Below, one piece after another: positions 1 through 9,744 of a stretch of DNA of 64,000 nt (positions are counted from its first letter, which is position 1; the number at the start of each line of letters is the position of its first letter). Below the pieces are notes generated by a model that was not told where the DNA came from, did not search any database, and saw only the letters and a program-made list of their open reading frames with translations. Source of the stretch: Pterobdella sp. o SKG-2022 (taxonomy: Eukaryota; Annelida; Clitellata; Hirudinida; Piscicolidae). Where the stretch lies: positions 3,889,079-3,953,078 of the forward strand of contig OZ038323.1 in NCBI GenBank assembly GCA_964035795.1. The letters run 5' to 3'. The position numbers were made by a program, and so were the translations under genes.

Positions 1-84
1 CAAAGTGGTTTGATGATCAGATTGATCATTAGATTATAACTAAAATAAAACTTAGCAATAATCTAAATCAAAAATCTTGGTCAC

Positions 85-667
85 CTTCAAAGCAAGCAAC
101 GTGCTTTTGATAGCTTGTGCTACATCCCGTTCAGAAACGAAGCCTTTCTGTATAAAACTGTTACAATATATGTACGTTTGACCATGTTTTAACATTTCGA
201 AATGTATTCCATATCATTATTTCTTTAATTTACATAATTTTATTTTTAAATGCTTTTTATTTCTTATATTTTAATGTTTCATTAATTTTTATTCTTATTC
301 ATTTGTTTTGTGTTAATATTCATATTTTTGCATTAAAAACTGTAAATTGTTGACGCTTTGTTTGTCTTTGGCAATGTATAACTTTACGGTGTTTTATTAT
401 TTATTTTCGTTATTCAGCTACATTAGTATGAAAGAAACGTTGATAAATACCAATTATATTTTCAATGAGTTTTGACAATTTTTCAATCGAGTTCTAAAAA
501 GGCTTTAGAGTATTAGCTCTTTCAATCTAGGAGCTTTGTTAACCGAATATTATTTTACATAAATTTTAAGATTGAAATATTTATAAGCAGACTCGTCACT
601 GATGTTTTCATGAAAAGGCTCCATCACCACATACATCGCCTCAGTTGTCTCGTATATCTCCTTCACC
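85..667 (-). CDS. Protein kinase, partial (two exons, runs off left edge)
   Basis: Two short minus-strand exons read as part of a Ser/Thr kinase N-lobe and helix D region. The exon at 600-667 follows a GATCAG acceptor and encodes VKEIYETTEAMYVVMEPF, the usual strand 4/5 and hinge pattern of CaMK-like kinases. The exon at 85-147 is preceded by ACAG, followed by GTGACC, and encodes KGFVSERDVAQAIKST plus LLALK, matching the helix D/E segment found in CaMK, DCLK and DAPK-type kinases. The 85-147 exon is exactly 63 nt, phase 0 at both ends. The 600-667 exon ends in phase 1, so either an unseen small exon lies between them or the exon runs on to a GTAAAA donor near 560. The Gly-Gly-Glu-Leu motif that usually follows the hinge was not found. 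The catalytic loop would lie left of the window. Subfamily is not determined. Confidence 0.55.
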
Positions 668-2334
668 CTGATCTTTAATTTTGGATGATGTGCATTAATG
701 ACTCATTGAAGTTGAAGGGTTTTTACTATTTGAAAATTAATATAACAATATTAATTTTGGGGCTGATATTTTTTTAAAATTTGAATATTTTTTGAGGTTT
801 GTAGTGTTATTAGATTCGTTTTTTTGCTAAACTTTTTTGATTAGGGTAGTCTTTTTGTTGATAAGATCATAAAAAGAATCTATCAGTCATCGAATCTCTG
901 TGACTACCCGGAAGGAAATATCAAAAGTTTCGGTAGAAACAAAAAGGTTGGAAAAATAAGATGAAAAAAAGATAAATAAGAAAGAAAAAATAAGCATAAT
1001 AATAATATAAACAAAATGGAAAAAACAAAATAATAATAAAAAAATGCAAAAAAAAGTTTACAAAAACGACTTGAAAAGATTTTGGAGAATTCTATATAAG
1101 TACTTTGAAAACTTCTATACCGGAACTAGGAAATCCTAGAATTTAACTTTATATTAGCTAAATTTTTGTAAAACTTCTTATACGCTCTTCTCTGCTCCAC
1201 AATTTTTTTGAGCTAAATAATCGATATTTTAATGAATAAAAAAAAAGTTAACTAATATAAAAAATTGAATACCAAATTAGGATGGTCAAGAACAATTAAC
1301 TTCTTAGCGCTCAGTTTGTTTCTTCTGTTTGGGGCCTTTCATTTGATAATTATAAATCAAATAAAAATTCAAACATCAAAATGAAACGCTACAACTTCAT
1401 ATCTATTTATAACTCTCAAATTAAATAAAAGTAGATACAAATCTTCCATGAAAAATTTCTGTCAAAAAAGGTACATTTTTGATGATAATCTTGATGTAAA
1501 ATATCCTTTCAGTGAACTTCTCCATACAGTGGAATGTTCGATAGAAATGCTGGCGGTAGAAACAGACCATATTACTGTAAATCAATAATAATAATAAGAA
1601 AAATAATAATACAACTATTTTTTAAAATATGCTTATTGTTGTTGTTGTTTTATTACTAATATATGCAAGTCGACCACCAGCCGCTCCAAATTACTAATAC
1701 ATATTAATAAACTAATAACAGTAATAATAAAAAGATACTACTAAGTTAATTTTAAACTAGCTTTAAATTTATCATAAATTTTTTTTTCATACTCTATTTT
1801 CGTTAGTTAATTTTATTCATTATTCAGTTTGTAGTTAATTTCCTATTCTCATATAACTTTTTGTTCTTCCCTTTTTTTAGATTCAATTTTTTCAATATTT
1901 TGAAAAATAAATAAAATAGTGTTGTACACTAATAAACTAATGCTATTTTAAACTAATATTTATTATGAATAGTAATATAAATTAACATTTATTAATTTTA
2001 GTATTATAAATTAATAAGTTATCAGTATAATAAATTAAGATATATTCTAAATAGTACTATAAACATTTCTATTGACATAAATTCCATTCCATGAACATAA
2101 CTTTGATTTTATGGCTTCCACTTAATACTTGAATAACACTCTAGAAATGTTTAAATCACCAGATAAAATGATCTTCTTGTTTATATATATCATAAGAAAC
2201 ACTTGGGTTTTCCATTCTTTATTGAAGAACAAAGCTTTTTCAACTTCAAACCTTATTCATCGATCTACAAACCTGATGATGAAGCTTTGATGTCTGAAAA
2301 GCTTTGTTTTTTAATTAAAAATAGATACCCCGTG

Positions 2335-2337
<3 letters not shown>
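668..2337. other. Non-coding AT-rich stretch
   Basis: No exon-like reading frame, RNA gene or repeat with a recognisable identity was seen. Upstream exons of the kinase could be hidden here but no conserved motif was found. Confidence 0.5.

Positions 2338-2412
<75 letters not shown>
2338..2412. repeat. (TTA)n trinucleotide microsatellite
   Basis: About 25 uninterrupted TTA units directly upstream of the LINE fragment at 2.42 kb. The open reading frame through it encodes only poly-leucine and is not a gene. Confidence 0.95.
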
Positions 2413-2413
<1 letters not shown>

Positions 2414-2419
2414 GGTTTT

Positions 2420-3160
2420 TATAGCGCACAGTTATCTATCCAAGATTGCTTGAGAGGCGCTCAAAATTTGTAAGAGATTATGACTGGGGAAATTTATGGT
2501 ATAAGTGAGTTTTCAAAAGTTTGCGAAAGTTTATGAGAGAAGGCGATGAGCGCAAGTTAGAAGGAAGTGAATTTTACAGACGTGGAACCTGGTGAAAAAA
2601 AAGAGCGACTAGTAAACAAGCCTGAAGAAACAGGTTGATGAAGCTGGAAACCAGAGTGCAAGGATCTGAGTGGTTGACGTGTGTGTCTGATTGACAAAAG
2701 ATCAAAAAGATAAGCAGGTTGTTCAAGCTTGAGAGTGCATGCAATGAGCCAAAGTAATTTAAACTTGCATCTTTGGGAGACAGGTAGTCAGTGCAAACGA
2801 TCAAGACAGTCGCTAGAAGAGCTGAAATAATCAGCTTGAAAAACCGTCTTGGCCGCGTGGTTTTGGAGGGCTTGAAGTTTGCATAAAAGATAGTTTGGCT
2901 GCCCGCAAAGGAGAGAATTACAGTAGTCCAATCTGGAAAGAACTAGTGAGATGAAGAGGGAATTAGCAGTGGAAAGAGGTAAAAATTTGCGTACTTGTCT
3001 TATGGCATAGATATGGAAATTGGAAGATTGGATTATTTGAGAAATAAAGTGAGCAAATTTCAAATTTGAATCTAAGGTGACACCTAAGATTTTGAGCTTG
3101 GAAGATATAGGAAGTGTGGTGTTTTATATGAAGAATAGAAATTTTTCAAGTTCTTATTTA
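2420..3160 (-). mobile_element. 5'-truncated LINE, C-terminal end of reverse transcriptase (L2/CR1-like)
   Basis: Minus-strand reading frames at about 2788-3063 and 2574-2804 carry the end of a non-LTR retrotransposon ORF2. The segment SLVLSRLDYCNSLLCGQPN followed by LQALQNHAAK is the conserved block just before the ORF2 C-terminus in L2/CR1-clade LINEs (family consensus: LDYCNSLLYGLP, then LQRVQNAAARL). The second frame ends in the remains of the usual terminal block, with QVPRL where a Leu-Trp-Asn-Ser motif is normal. The frame shifts at about 2790-2805, so the copy is dead. Endonuclease and catalytic palm are absent. Confidence 0.75.
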
Positions 3161-3990
3161 TTGTCCATGTTTACCTGATGATCATTTCATTGTAAAGCTT
3201 CGTGAATTAATAAGCATATAAGCCTTTTAGATTATATATATTTTGTTATTCATTTTCATTTCAAACCTCCCAGTTTCCGAAAGAAACCAGTAGTTATCTT
3301 CTACTCTCTCATCTCTGATGCTGTCTTCAAACCACCCTTCGCCTGTTGAACTGGGCGATGTTATAATTTTTATAACCTATTATTTCATGAAAAACTACCG
3401 TATATGTCTATCTATGTAATATAGCTATGTTCCATGTGACAAATTTTTGGAGAGTTCAAGTGGTCTAAAATCTGCTACGACACCTAAGGTAGATTCTCAA
3501 AAACGCATCTGAGAAACACTCTCAATGGTAATTTAGTTGTTTCTAACGTGATGGTTACAGGGGCTTATGTGGCGTCCATAGTAGGTTTTTTGTTTTTTTT
3601 TTTACATCGTCTCATTGCTTGATGGCGCTAACTATGTTTTTTGAATATTTAATGAGAAAACAAAGAAAAATGTGTTTACACTGACTTTTCTTCCATTTTG
3701 TTTATAAGTATAGTTAAACGTCATAAATTTTGAAAACTATTTTGACAATAACTTAACATTTTTGAAATTTTTATTGGAAGAATAAAGTTAATGTAAATAT
3801 AAATTATTTTATAAATGTAAAAGTGGCTTTTTATATATAGTAAATATTATTTTCGCAAAATCGTTTTAAAAAATATTTTCAACACAAAAATACTTCAAAT
3901 CAAAATACTTTTCTTAAATTTCTAAGTTTGCTTAGAATTCATAATGCACTTATAACTTTCACAAATGTAAATGTAAAGGAAAAAATAATT
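3161..3990. other. Non-coding stretch
   Basis: AT-rich sequence between the LINE fragment and the next gene. Nothing else recognised. Confidence 0.5.
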
Positions 3991-3993
3991 GTT

Positions 3994-4968
3994 TCAACAG
4001 CAATAACGCTTATCTCTGAACTCCTGCCAAACATCATAGTTGATAACATCATCATACGAAGGAATTTCTTCCACAAAATCAAAAAACTCTCGCCACAAAT
4101 CTGCAGGTTCCACTTCGAAGAATTTGGAATGGCAGGCGATGATTTTGATCACTTCAAGCCCATCAATTAGACACTCATACTCGTTTAACTCCATCACTAA
4201 CCACTCTTCAGTTGAGTCGAGAAAGTGTTGTCTTTTGTGCTGTTCTAACAACGTTTCTGGAGTTGTTGGAAACTCTAATTTAACGTTTTGTGGAAGTATT
4301 ATGTTTAACCGCTTTGGATGGGTAAGTGAAATTTTTCTATTGAATGATTTAGGTTCTTTTTTACGGAATCTACCTTTTGTTGTTTTAAATTTTTTTCTAC
4401 TTTTACAAAAATTTAAATTAAAAATTGCATTTACTGCTGTTTTATTCTTGACCGTATCATCATTGCTTTTCGTATAAAACTCTCTATCGTTAGTAGACAA
4501 TGTATCGTGGGCAGACCTACTTCGACGCCGTTTTTCAGTTTTATTTATTTCAATTTTGTTGAAGTTAGCACTAAGAGAAAGCCCTTTGTTGGTTTGGTTG
4601 TTGTCAACAAATTTCAAGTTTTCATTTTTATAAGTATGTTTACAATGATGCTCAATACTTTTCATGCAATTCTGTTCGCCTGCAGAAGTGTTTGGGATAT
4701 TTTTAACTGGGTTTTGTCTAGTTTTGGCTGAAGAAGGTTCCGAAAGAATAGAAAATTCAGCTTTGGTTTTAGACTTTTTTGTGAAGAATTGTTTTTTTCG
4801 TTGTACAATCCAATTGGTCCGTGGCAGGTTAGTTTCATGTACAGTGTGCCTCCTACATTGTAAAGATTTGTCCACATCCACAGTGGACCAGGGATCAGAA
4901 GTAGTTGGTTTGCAATGAGATCCAAAGAATTTCTGAATAAAAACACTGGCTTTTTTTAAGTTATCCAT
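3994..4968 (-). CDS. Unrecognised 324-aa basic protein, single exon
   Basis: A long intron-free frame starting at an ATG at 4966-4968 and ending in TAA at 3994-3996. The N-terminal two thirds are lysine-, serine- and asparagine-rich and likely disordered, with basic clusters such as KRRRSRSAH near residue 145 and SRKKFKTTKGRFRKKEP near residues 190-210. The last 80 residues look folded: an acidic, aromatic-rich helical segment containing EWLVMELNEYECLIDGLEVI and then ADLWREFFDFVEEIPSYDDV. This conserved-looking tail after a basic disordered region suggests a nuclear or cytoskeletal adaptor, but that is inference. It lies 425 bp downstream of the RPLP1 stop on the same strand. A frame this long is unlikely by chance in such AT-rich DNA. 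No family was recognised. Confidence 0.6.
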   Translation of the reverse strand: MDNLKKASVFIQKFFGSHCKPTTSDPWSTVDVDKSLQCRRHTVHETNLPRTNWIVQRKKQFFTKKSKTKAEFSILSEPSSAKTRQNPVKNIPNTSAGEQNCMKSIEHHCKHTYKNENLKFVDNNQTNKGLSLSANFNKIEINKTEKRRRSRSAHDTLSTNDREFYTKSNDDTVKNKTAVNAIFNLNFCKSRKKFKTTKGRFRKKEPKSFNRKISLTHPKRLNIILPQNVKLEFPTTPETLLEQHKRQHFLDSTEEWLVMELNEYECLIDGLEVIKIIACHSKFFEVEPADLWREFFDFVEEIPSYDDVINYDVWQEFRDKRYCC

Positions 4969-5393
4969 ACAGGGATTAATTTCGTAATACTTACGTAGTT
5001 ATCTCGCAATGACTGAAGTTTTAAATACACAACACAAACCAGAACACTATAAAGCATTTGTATATAGTGCTGAATCATACTAAATCGCTCATATCTTTAA
5101 TATAAATATATTAAGGCGAATTTGTTCTCGTAAATCGAAGCTCCCCAGCACTGATAAATAAATCATGTTGTGACTGTAATTGTAAATGCTAATAACCAAA
5201 AAACTTATAATAAAATTGAGTTTTGGTTTTAGGTTTTATTTTTTAATGAGTGAAACAAGAGAACGATTTTATATTGTTTATTAAGGAAGTTTACAGAAGA
5301 GATTGAGTTTAATCAAACAGACCTGTAAGAGAAAGATTTTATAAAATCTTGAATTTTAGAAGATAAAAGCTTTATATAATAGATAGTTATCAG

Positions 5394-5959
5394 TCATGAA
5401 AACAGACCAAATCCCATGTCATCATCTTCCTCCTCTGATTCTTCTTTCTTTTCCTCTTCCTTCTTTTCTTCAACTGGAGCAGCAGAAGCAGCTGTTCCTC
5501 CGACTGCTCCTGCAGCTGGGGCAACTCCTGCACTGCCTATTTTGGTGATCAGCTCTTTTAGGTTCACATCTCCTAAAGCTCTAGCAAAGAGAGCTAAATG
5601 GGTTTGAAATATTTAGTTAATGGTTGAATAAGTGGCATAAAAGTATCAAAAAAAAATAAATTTACTTGGGTATATTGGCTCAATTTCAACTTTGGCAGCC
5701 TTGAGGAGAAGAACTATTTTTTCGGCCTGATTAAAAAACATTTGATAGAATCAGGAGCTTTTAGTAAAAACATAGGCAAAACATTTAAACAAAAAGTATT
5801 AAAAAATTTTTAAACAAATTTTCGAGAAAAAATTCAAGTTTTCGAAAAACATTTTTATAGCTGTAAGATAACTTAAAGACATACTGAAACAGCAATGTCG
5901 TCGTCAGCCAAAGCGAGAGATGCGTACGAGCAAGCAGTTGCGTCAATGCAAGAAGTCAT
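5394..5959 (-). CDS. RPLP1: 60S acidic ribosomal protein P1 (three coding exons)
   Basis: Ribosomal stalk protein P1, which with P2 binds P0 and recruits elongation factors to the large subunit. Coding exons are 5885-5959 (phase 0 donor GTATGT), 5666-5726 (acceptor ATCAG, donor GTAAAT) and 5394-5593, giving 111 aa, close to the usual 110-115. Exon 1 starts [20 protein letters not shown] and exon 2 reads [19 protein letters not shown], matching the N-terminal dimerisation helices of P1 rather than P2. Exon 3 continues [15 protein letters not shown], then a Gly/Ala/Pro hinge, then the acidic tail ending [13 protein letters not shown], the universal P-protein C-terminus. An AATAAA lies about 115 nt past the stop (complement at 5277-5282). 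The gene probably has a non-coding first exon near 6086-6114. Lengths and phases close exactly. Confidence 0.97.
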
Positions 5960-6085
5960 TTCGGATCTGTTTAGTACGATCAAATCAGACTACTTTATTA
6001 AAACATGAAATAAAAATATCAAAAATCAAAAATTCAACAACTTTTATAATAATTGGCAAAACAAAACCTTTTTTGTAAAGTACAC

Positions 6086-6116
6086 GCCGCCGGATGGCCT
6101 TAGCTTAGAAAGAGCG
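6086..6116 (-). promoter_or_regulatory. Candidate 5'TOP leader / non-coding first exon of RPLP1
   Basis: Reading the minus strand, an ATAGTATAT element is followed by CGCTCTTTCTAAGC and, at 6086, by a GGCGGC|GTGTAC donor-like junction. A C-initiated pyrimidine run (CTCTTTCT, 6107-6114) is what a terminal oligopyrimidine start looks like in ribosomal protein genes. The start site and splice are inferred, not observed. Confidence 0.5.
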
Positions 6117-6303
6117 ATATACTATTGTTGCATAAACAAGAAAAAAGAAACGGAAGTTTTAAGGTTAAACTATGCCCAAAATTATTATATAAAAATTTTT
6201 TTTTGATTAATTCAATTTAATTAAACCATTAATGAAATACTCATAAATAATGGAAAAAAAATTTTCGTTGTCATAGAAACTTTGATAAAGTTTTTTAAGC
6301 ACA
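6117..6303. promoter_or_regulatory. Shared divergent promoter between RPLP1 and TMEM218
   Basis: Only about 190 bp separate the proposed RPLP1 start (minus) from the ATG of the plus-strand membrane protein gene, so both must use this interval. No classical TATA box was seen on the plus side. Confidence 0.5.
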
Positions 6304-6633
6304 ATGGTACCTGGAGCGGGCACGATAATTTTAATAATTGTTTGGTTGTTGGTCATAATTACAAATATATTTTCTCTAAAATTTGGAGTAGTTGCAAGAG
6401 GGATAGGAATCGTGACTTTAATTTTAGCTGGAATTTTAACATTAATATTTTGTACTCTACCGAGAGGAGAACAAAAAATCGAAGTGGATCCTTTAGCAAA
6501 ATACGATAAAAACTTCATTATAAGAGTTCTTTTATTAACAGTCGATTGGTTATTTGCAATAATAGGTTTGATGCTGGTTGGAGGAATTCATCTTTTGGAA
6601 CAAACCTATCCTGAACTCACAAAGGATGATTGA
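6304..6633 (+). CDS. TMEM218: Small ciliary membrane protein, TMEM218-like
   Basis: Single-exon 109-aa protein with three hydrophobic segments (about residues 6-26, 31-52 and 74-97). It aligns along its whole length with the TMEM218 family as I know it (about 115 aa): a glycine-containing start to TM1 (VPGAGTIILIIVWLL), the block LTLIFCTLPRGE after TM2, a polar loop ending YDKNFIIRVLLL before TM3, and a C-terminal IHLLEQTYPEL. TMEM218 belongs to the ciliary transition zone and is mutated in human ciliopathies, which implies this animal builds cilia. It starts about 190 bp from the RPLP1 start site, head to head. Poly(A) signal candidates lie near 6884 and 6926. Identity is from motif order, not a search. 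Confidence 0.75.
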   Translation: MVPGAGTIILIIVWLLVIITNIFSLKFGVVARGIGIVTLILAGILTLIFCTLPRGEQKIEVDPLAKYDKNFIIRVLLLTVDWLFAIIGLMLVGGIHLLEQTYPELTKDD

Positions 6634-7217
6634 CTTAATTTAACGTTTGAAAAACATTTAACAAAACTGTATACTTCAAATGATTTTATTCAACAAATTC
6701 AAGTAAACCGAAACGCTACCAAATATTTATGATTATGGAAATATAAAAAAATGTCTTGAAATTATTTTAGAATTTTAGATAACAATAACAAAAAACTTAA
6801 AAGACGAACTGTAAAATTGCTATATTTCTAGAATAGTATTTGAATGTATTAAATTAGATTATACTGCTGTGGAATGCATTATTAATAAAATTAGTAATGA
6901 AAATGATTATGATTTTATTGCTTATAAAATAAAGTCAAACTAGAAACTAACACTAGTCAGACCATAAAATGTATCTACTTTCAAAAGGTAAAAACAAAAC
7001 TTCGAATAAAAATGAGTTTGAACGATGTGTGTATCAGAATAAGGTGTTAAAGAATAAAATGCAAAATTTATAAAACATAAACGTTGAAATCTTTCTAATG
7101 TTAATGTGCGCTAGATATGTCAATCAAGCCATCATCAATTCTGAGTGCAAAAAAAATTCAGAAAAACTAAAATGTAAGTGTATAATTTGGCACCATGAAT
7201 ATTTGGCCTATGATGAA
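6634..7217. other. Intergenic, 3' ends of two convergent genes
   Basis: Probable 3'UTR of TMEM218 (AATAAA-like signals near 6884 and 6926) followed by the 3'UTR of the minus-strand gene ending at 7218. Nothing else seen. Confidence 0.5.
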
Positions 7218-9116
7218 CTATTTATCATGTTTGGGGTAGAGTTCAGTTTGATATAGTTTGTTGACAACTTCATGACCGACTTCATTCACTTCACCACACA
7301 CCTCCCTTATCAAATCATCAAGCATCTTATCTGCTACTCTGCATGGAAATCATTATAACCCATTGTTCGTCGATATTTATTGATTTATTTAAAAAAAAAC
7401 TCCATGTCAAATATTTTTTTGCAGTTTTTAAACTAAAAGTCATGCATTACATTGAATAAAAATTGCACTAAAAAATTGGATACATCAATGAATTACAGAT
7501 AGATTAGTGAAATTATAGATAGATGGGGGAAATTCTAAAAAACAATATCATAACGAATCTAACTAACATTACAAGGTGATGGTGATTTATAATATAATTC
7601 AAAATCTAACTGGTCACAGAGGATGAGAGGGTTGACGTCACCGAGAACCCCTCGAAGCCTGTCCCAGCATGTGTCCACATAATCCCCATACACCCTCGCC
7701 ATCCACCCATCATCCTTCTCTTCTTCATAGTTGCTTTTTTTTATCTCCAGGCTTTTATGACCTTTGAGGATTTAATACTAAAATTTTAAATACGGTATTA
7801 ATGCCTAGAATTGACCTTTAAGGATTAGAGCATATAAAATTTCCAACCATAATGAAAAGAATTGAAAGTTCAAGTGAATTGTGAGTACAGTTTAAAAAAC
7901 AACTTACTTTCAAAAAACTTCTTATCCATCTCCATCCATTTATCATGCAAGCTTTTCCTTGAATCAAACTTGACCTCATCAGTATCACCTTCTAAGTTAA
8001 ACTTCCCACCATTATCATTGAGAGTGTAATAATGACTATAGATAGGGTAAGGTTGGTAGGTAGGTTTGGAGGCCTGAGTTTCATTATTGGCATTGTTCAG
8101 TTTGGGAGGTGCATCTCGTAGCCATTTTTTTGCTATGCTGTCCTTCTCTTCCTAATGAATCAATAGTGAACATGAATAAGCTTTGTTAGATAAATTGAAT
8201 ATGATATGAAAAATGATTTAAATTATATTCACAATTTTCATAATGCATAATCTACTGGAACACTTATTAATCAATTTATTATGAAAAAATTATATGAAAC
8301 ATCATAAAAAACAATATATAACTAAAATAAATGTAAAACTTTTACAAAACATTATACAGAATTACATGCAACATTGACCAAACCAACCTGGATCTGTTTC
8401 ATCCTGCCAAGTATGCCACTCAAATCAGTATTATTGCCGGCTCCAACCACATCACCCCCACGTTTATTATCACCAGCCCCTCCATCCTCTATATCATTTG
8501 TGAGATAGATGTTTTCAGGCTCAAAAAACACTAAATTATCCTTTTTTATTTCGTTTTGACTTCGATTAGTTTTTAATATTTTTTCCGCCTTTTGTGACCT
8601 CAACGGAATTCTATTTAAAGATCTTTTAGATGCTTGTCCAATCTCGGAACTTTTTCCATTCACTAAAATAGAACTTTTTTCTTCGTCACATGATTTCAAC
8701 GCCGCTTTTTTATTGGTTGCAAGTACCCTTACTTGGCTCCTATTTATAGATGCAGGAGTGCTAGTTGGTCTGTTGAACTTATCAATACCACAAAACTTTA
8801 TATTTCTAGCATTTTTATTCATCTGTCTCAACCTTCTATTATTGAGATTACTTTTAATTTTTATTTTATTATCACCAAGGCCCCCTTTAAATAAGCTTTT
8901 ATTCTCTTTGCCTAAATGCTTATCCTTCATTGCTCTTTGGAGGTAATCTGCCAAAATCCTCTTCTTATTTACATCCACAATATCCGCCCTAAAACCATCA
9001 TCCTTGCCGTCTCTAGTGACGTCATACGATATAGATCTTAAATGGGGCACTATATTGTTGTTTTCGTCTATGATAGAATCGACCGCAGACGCCAGATTTT
9101 CTGATTGCTTCTCCAT
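7218..9116 (-). CDS. Unrecognised 426-aa protein in four exons (weak resemblance to Moonraker)
   Basis: Exons 8388-9116, 7908-8151, 7573-7761 and 7218-7336 join with matching phases (0, 1, 1) into 426 aa from the ATG at 9114-9116 to TAG. Exon 1 is Lys/Asn-rich and probably disordered. It ends in ILGRMKQIQ, which continues in exon 2 as EEKDSIAKKWLRDAPPKL. Exon 3 begins at GTCATAAAAGC after a weak CTCAAAG acceptor and contains DGWMARVYGDYVDTCWDRL. Exon 4 ends with a helical segment, ADKMLDDLIREV, typical of protein-interaction helices. The short acidic/basic helix with a conserved Trp (exon 1/2 join) and the LDDL-type helix faintly recall the centriolar-satellite protein Moonraker (KIAA0753), but this is a weak impression. 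The exon 3 acceptor and the exon 4 acceptor (GCAGAG|TA) are the least certain joins. Confidence 0.6.
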
Positions 9117-9129
9117 TGTTATGTGCTGT

Positions 9130-9740
9130 GTTGGGTGTGTTTTTAACTAGTCACTCGATAAAAAATGAATTTTTGATTATAAATTACAATATATTTATAC
9201 TATTGTTCTGACTTTTATTGAGTTTTAATTATAAATACATAAATTGAGACGCTCAAAATATAATTTCCGTGAAATAAAAAATTAATCTATAAATCAATAA
9301 ATAAAAATTCAAAAAAAAAATCAGATTAAATAAATTATTATCCAATAAAATACAAGGAGACCCGCCACAATGGATCAGAGATTATTGATTTCGACGTAAA
9401 ACACACATATAATGCACCTTAAGAATACTCATTATAGATGAAATGTTCTCTCTAGGTAGGTGTAATGAGGTAGATGATGAAGACACCATTTTGCTGGGAT
9501 TTGGTTAAATATGAGTTATATTTATAATTGATTAATTTTTTACAATGTTAAAAGACGGTAACAAAATTTTCAAAAGATAAAAATTGATATTCATAAGATA
9601 AATTGTTTAAAAATATGATACATATAAATAAAATAATATCAATGTCAGTATTAATATTAATATTTTTCAAACTAGTATAGCGCGCTCTAACGAAAGAAGG
9701 CACGTGTTAAAGGCGCTTAATATAGTATAAGAAAAATATA
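9130..9740. other. Non-coding stretch
   Basis: AT-rich region upstream of the four-exon gene and downstream of the LINE. Nothing recognised beyond possible promoter sequence. Confidence 0.45.
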
Positions 9741-9744
9741 ATAG

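Noticed and set aside
2203..2424. 73-aa frame ending in poly-leucine
   Set aside because: Runs through the TTA microsatellite.
9461..9475. Another TGAGGTAG-like sequence (let-7 seed) near 9.46 kb
   Set aside because: It is not in the 3'UTR of a recognised transcript on the required strand. Similar matches inside the 18.8 and 23.7 kb repeats were ignored for the same reason.
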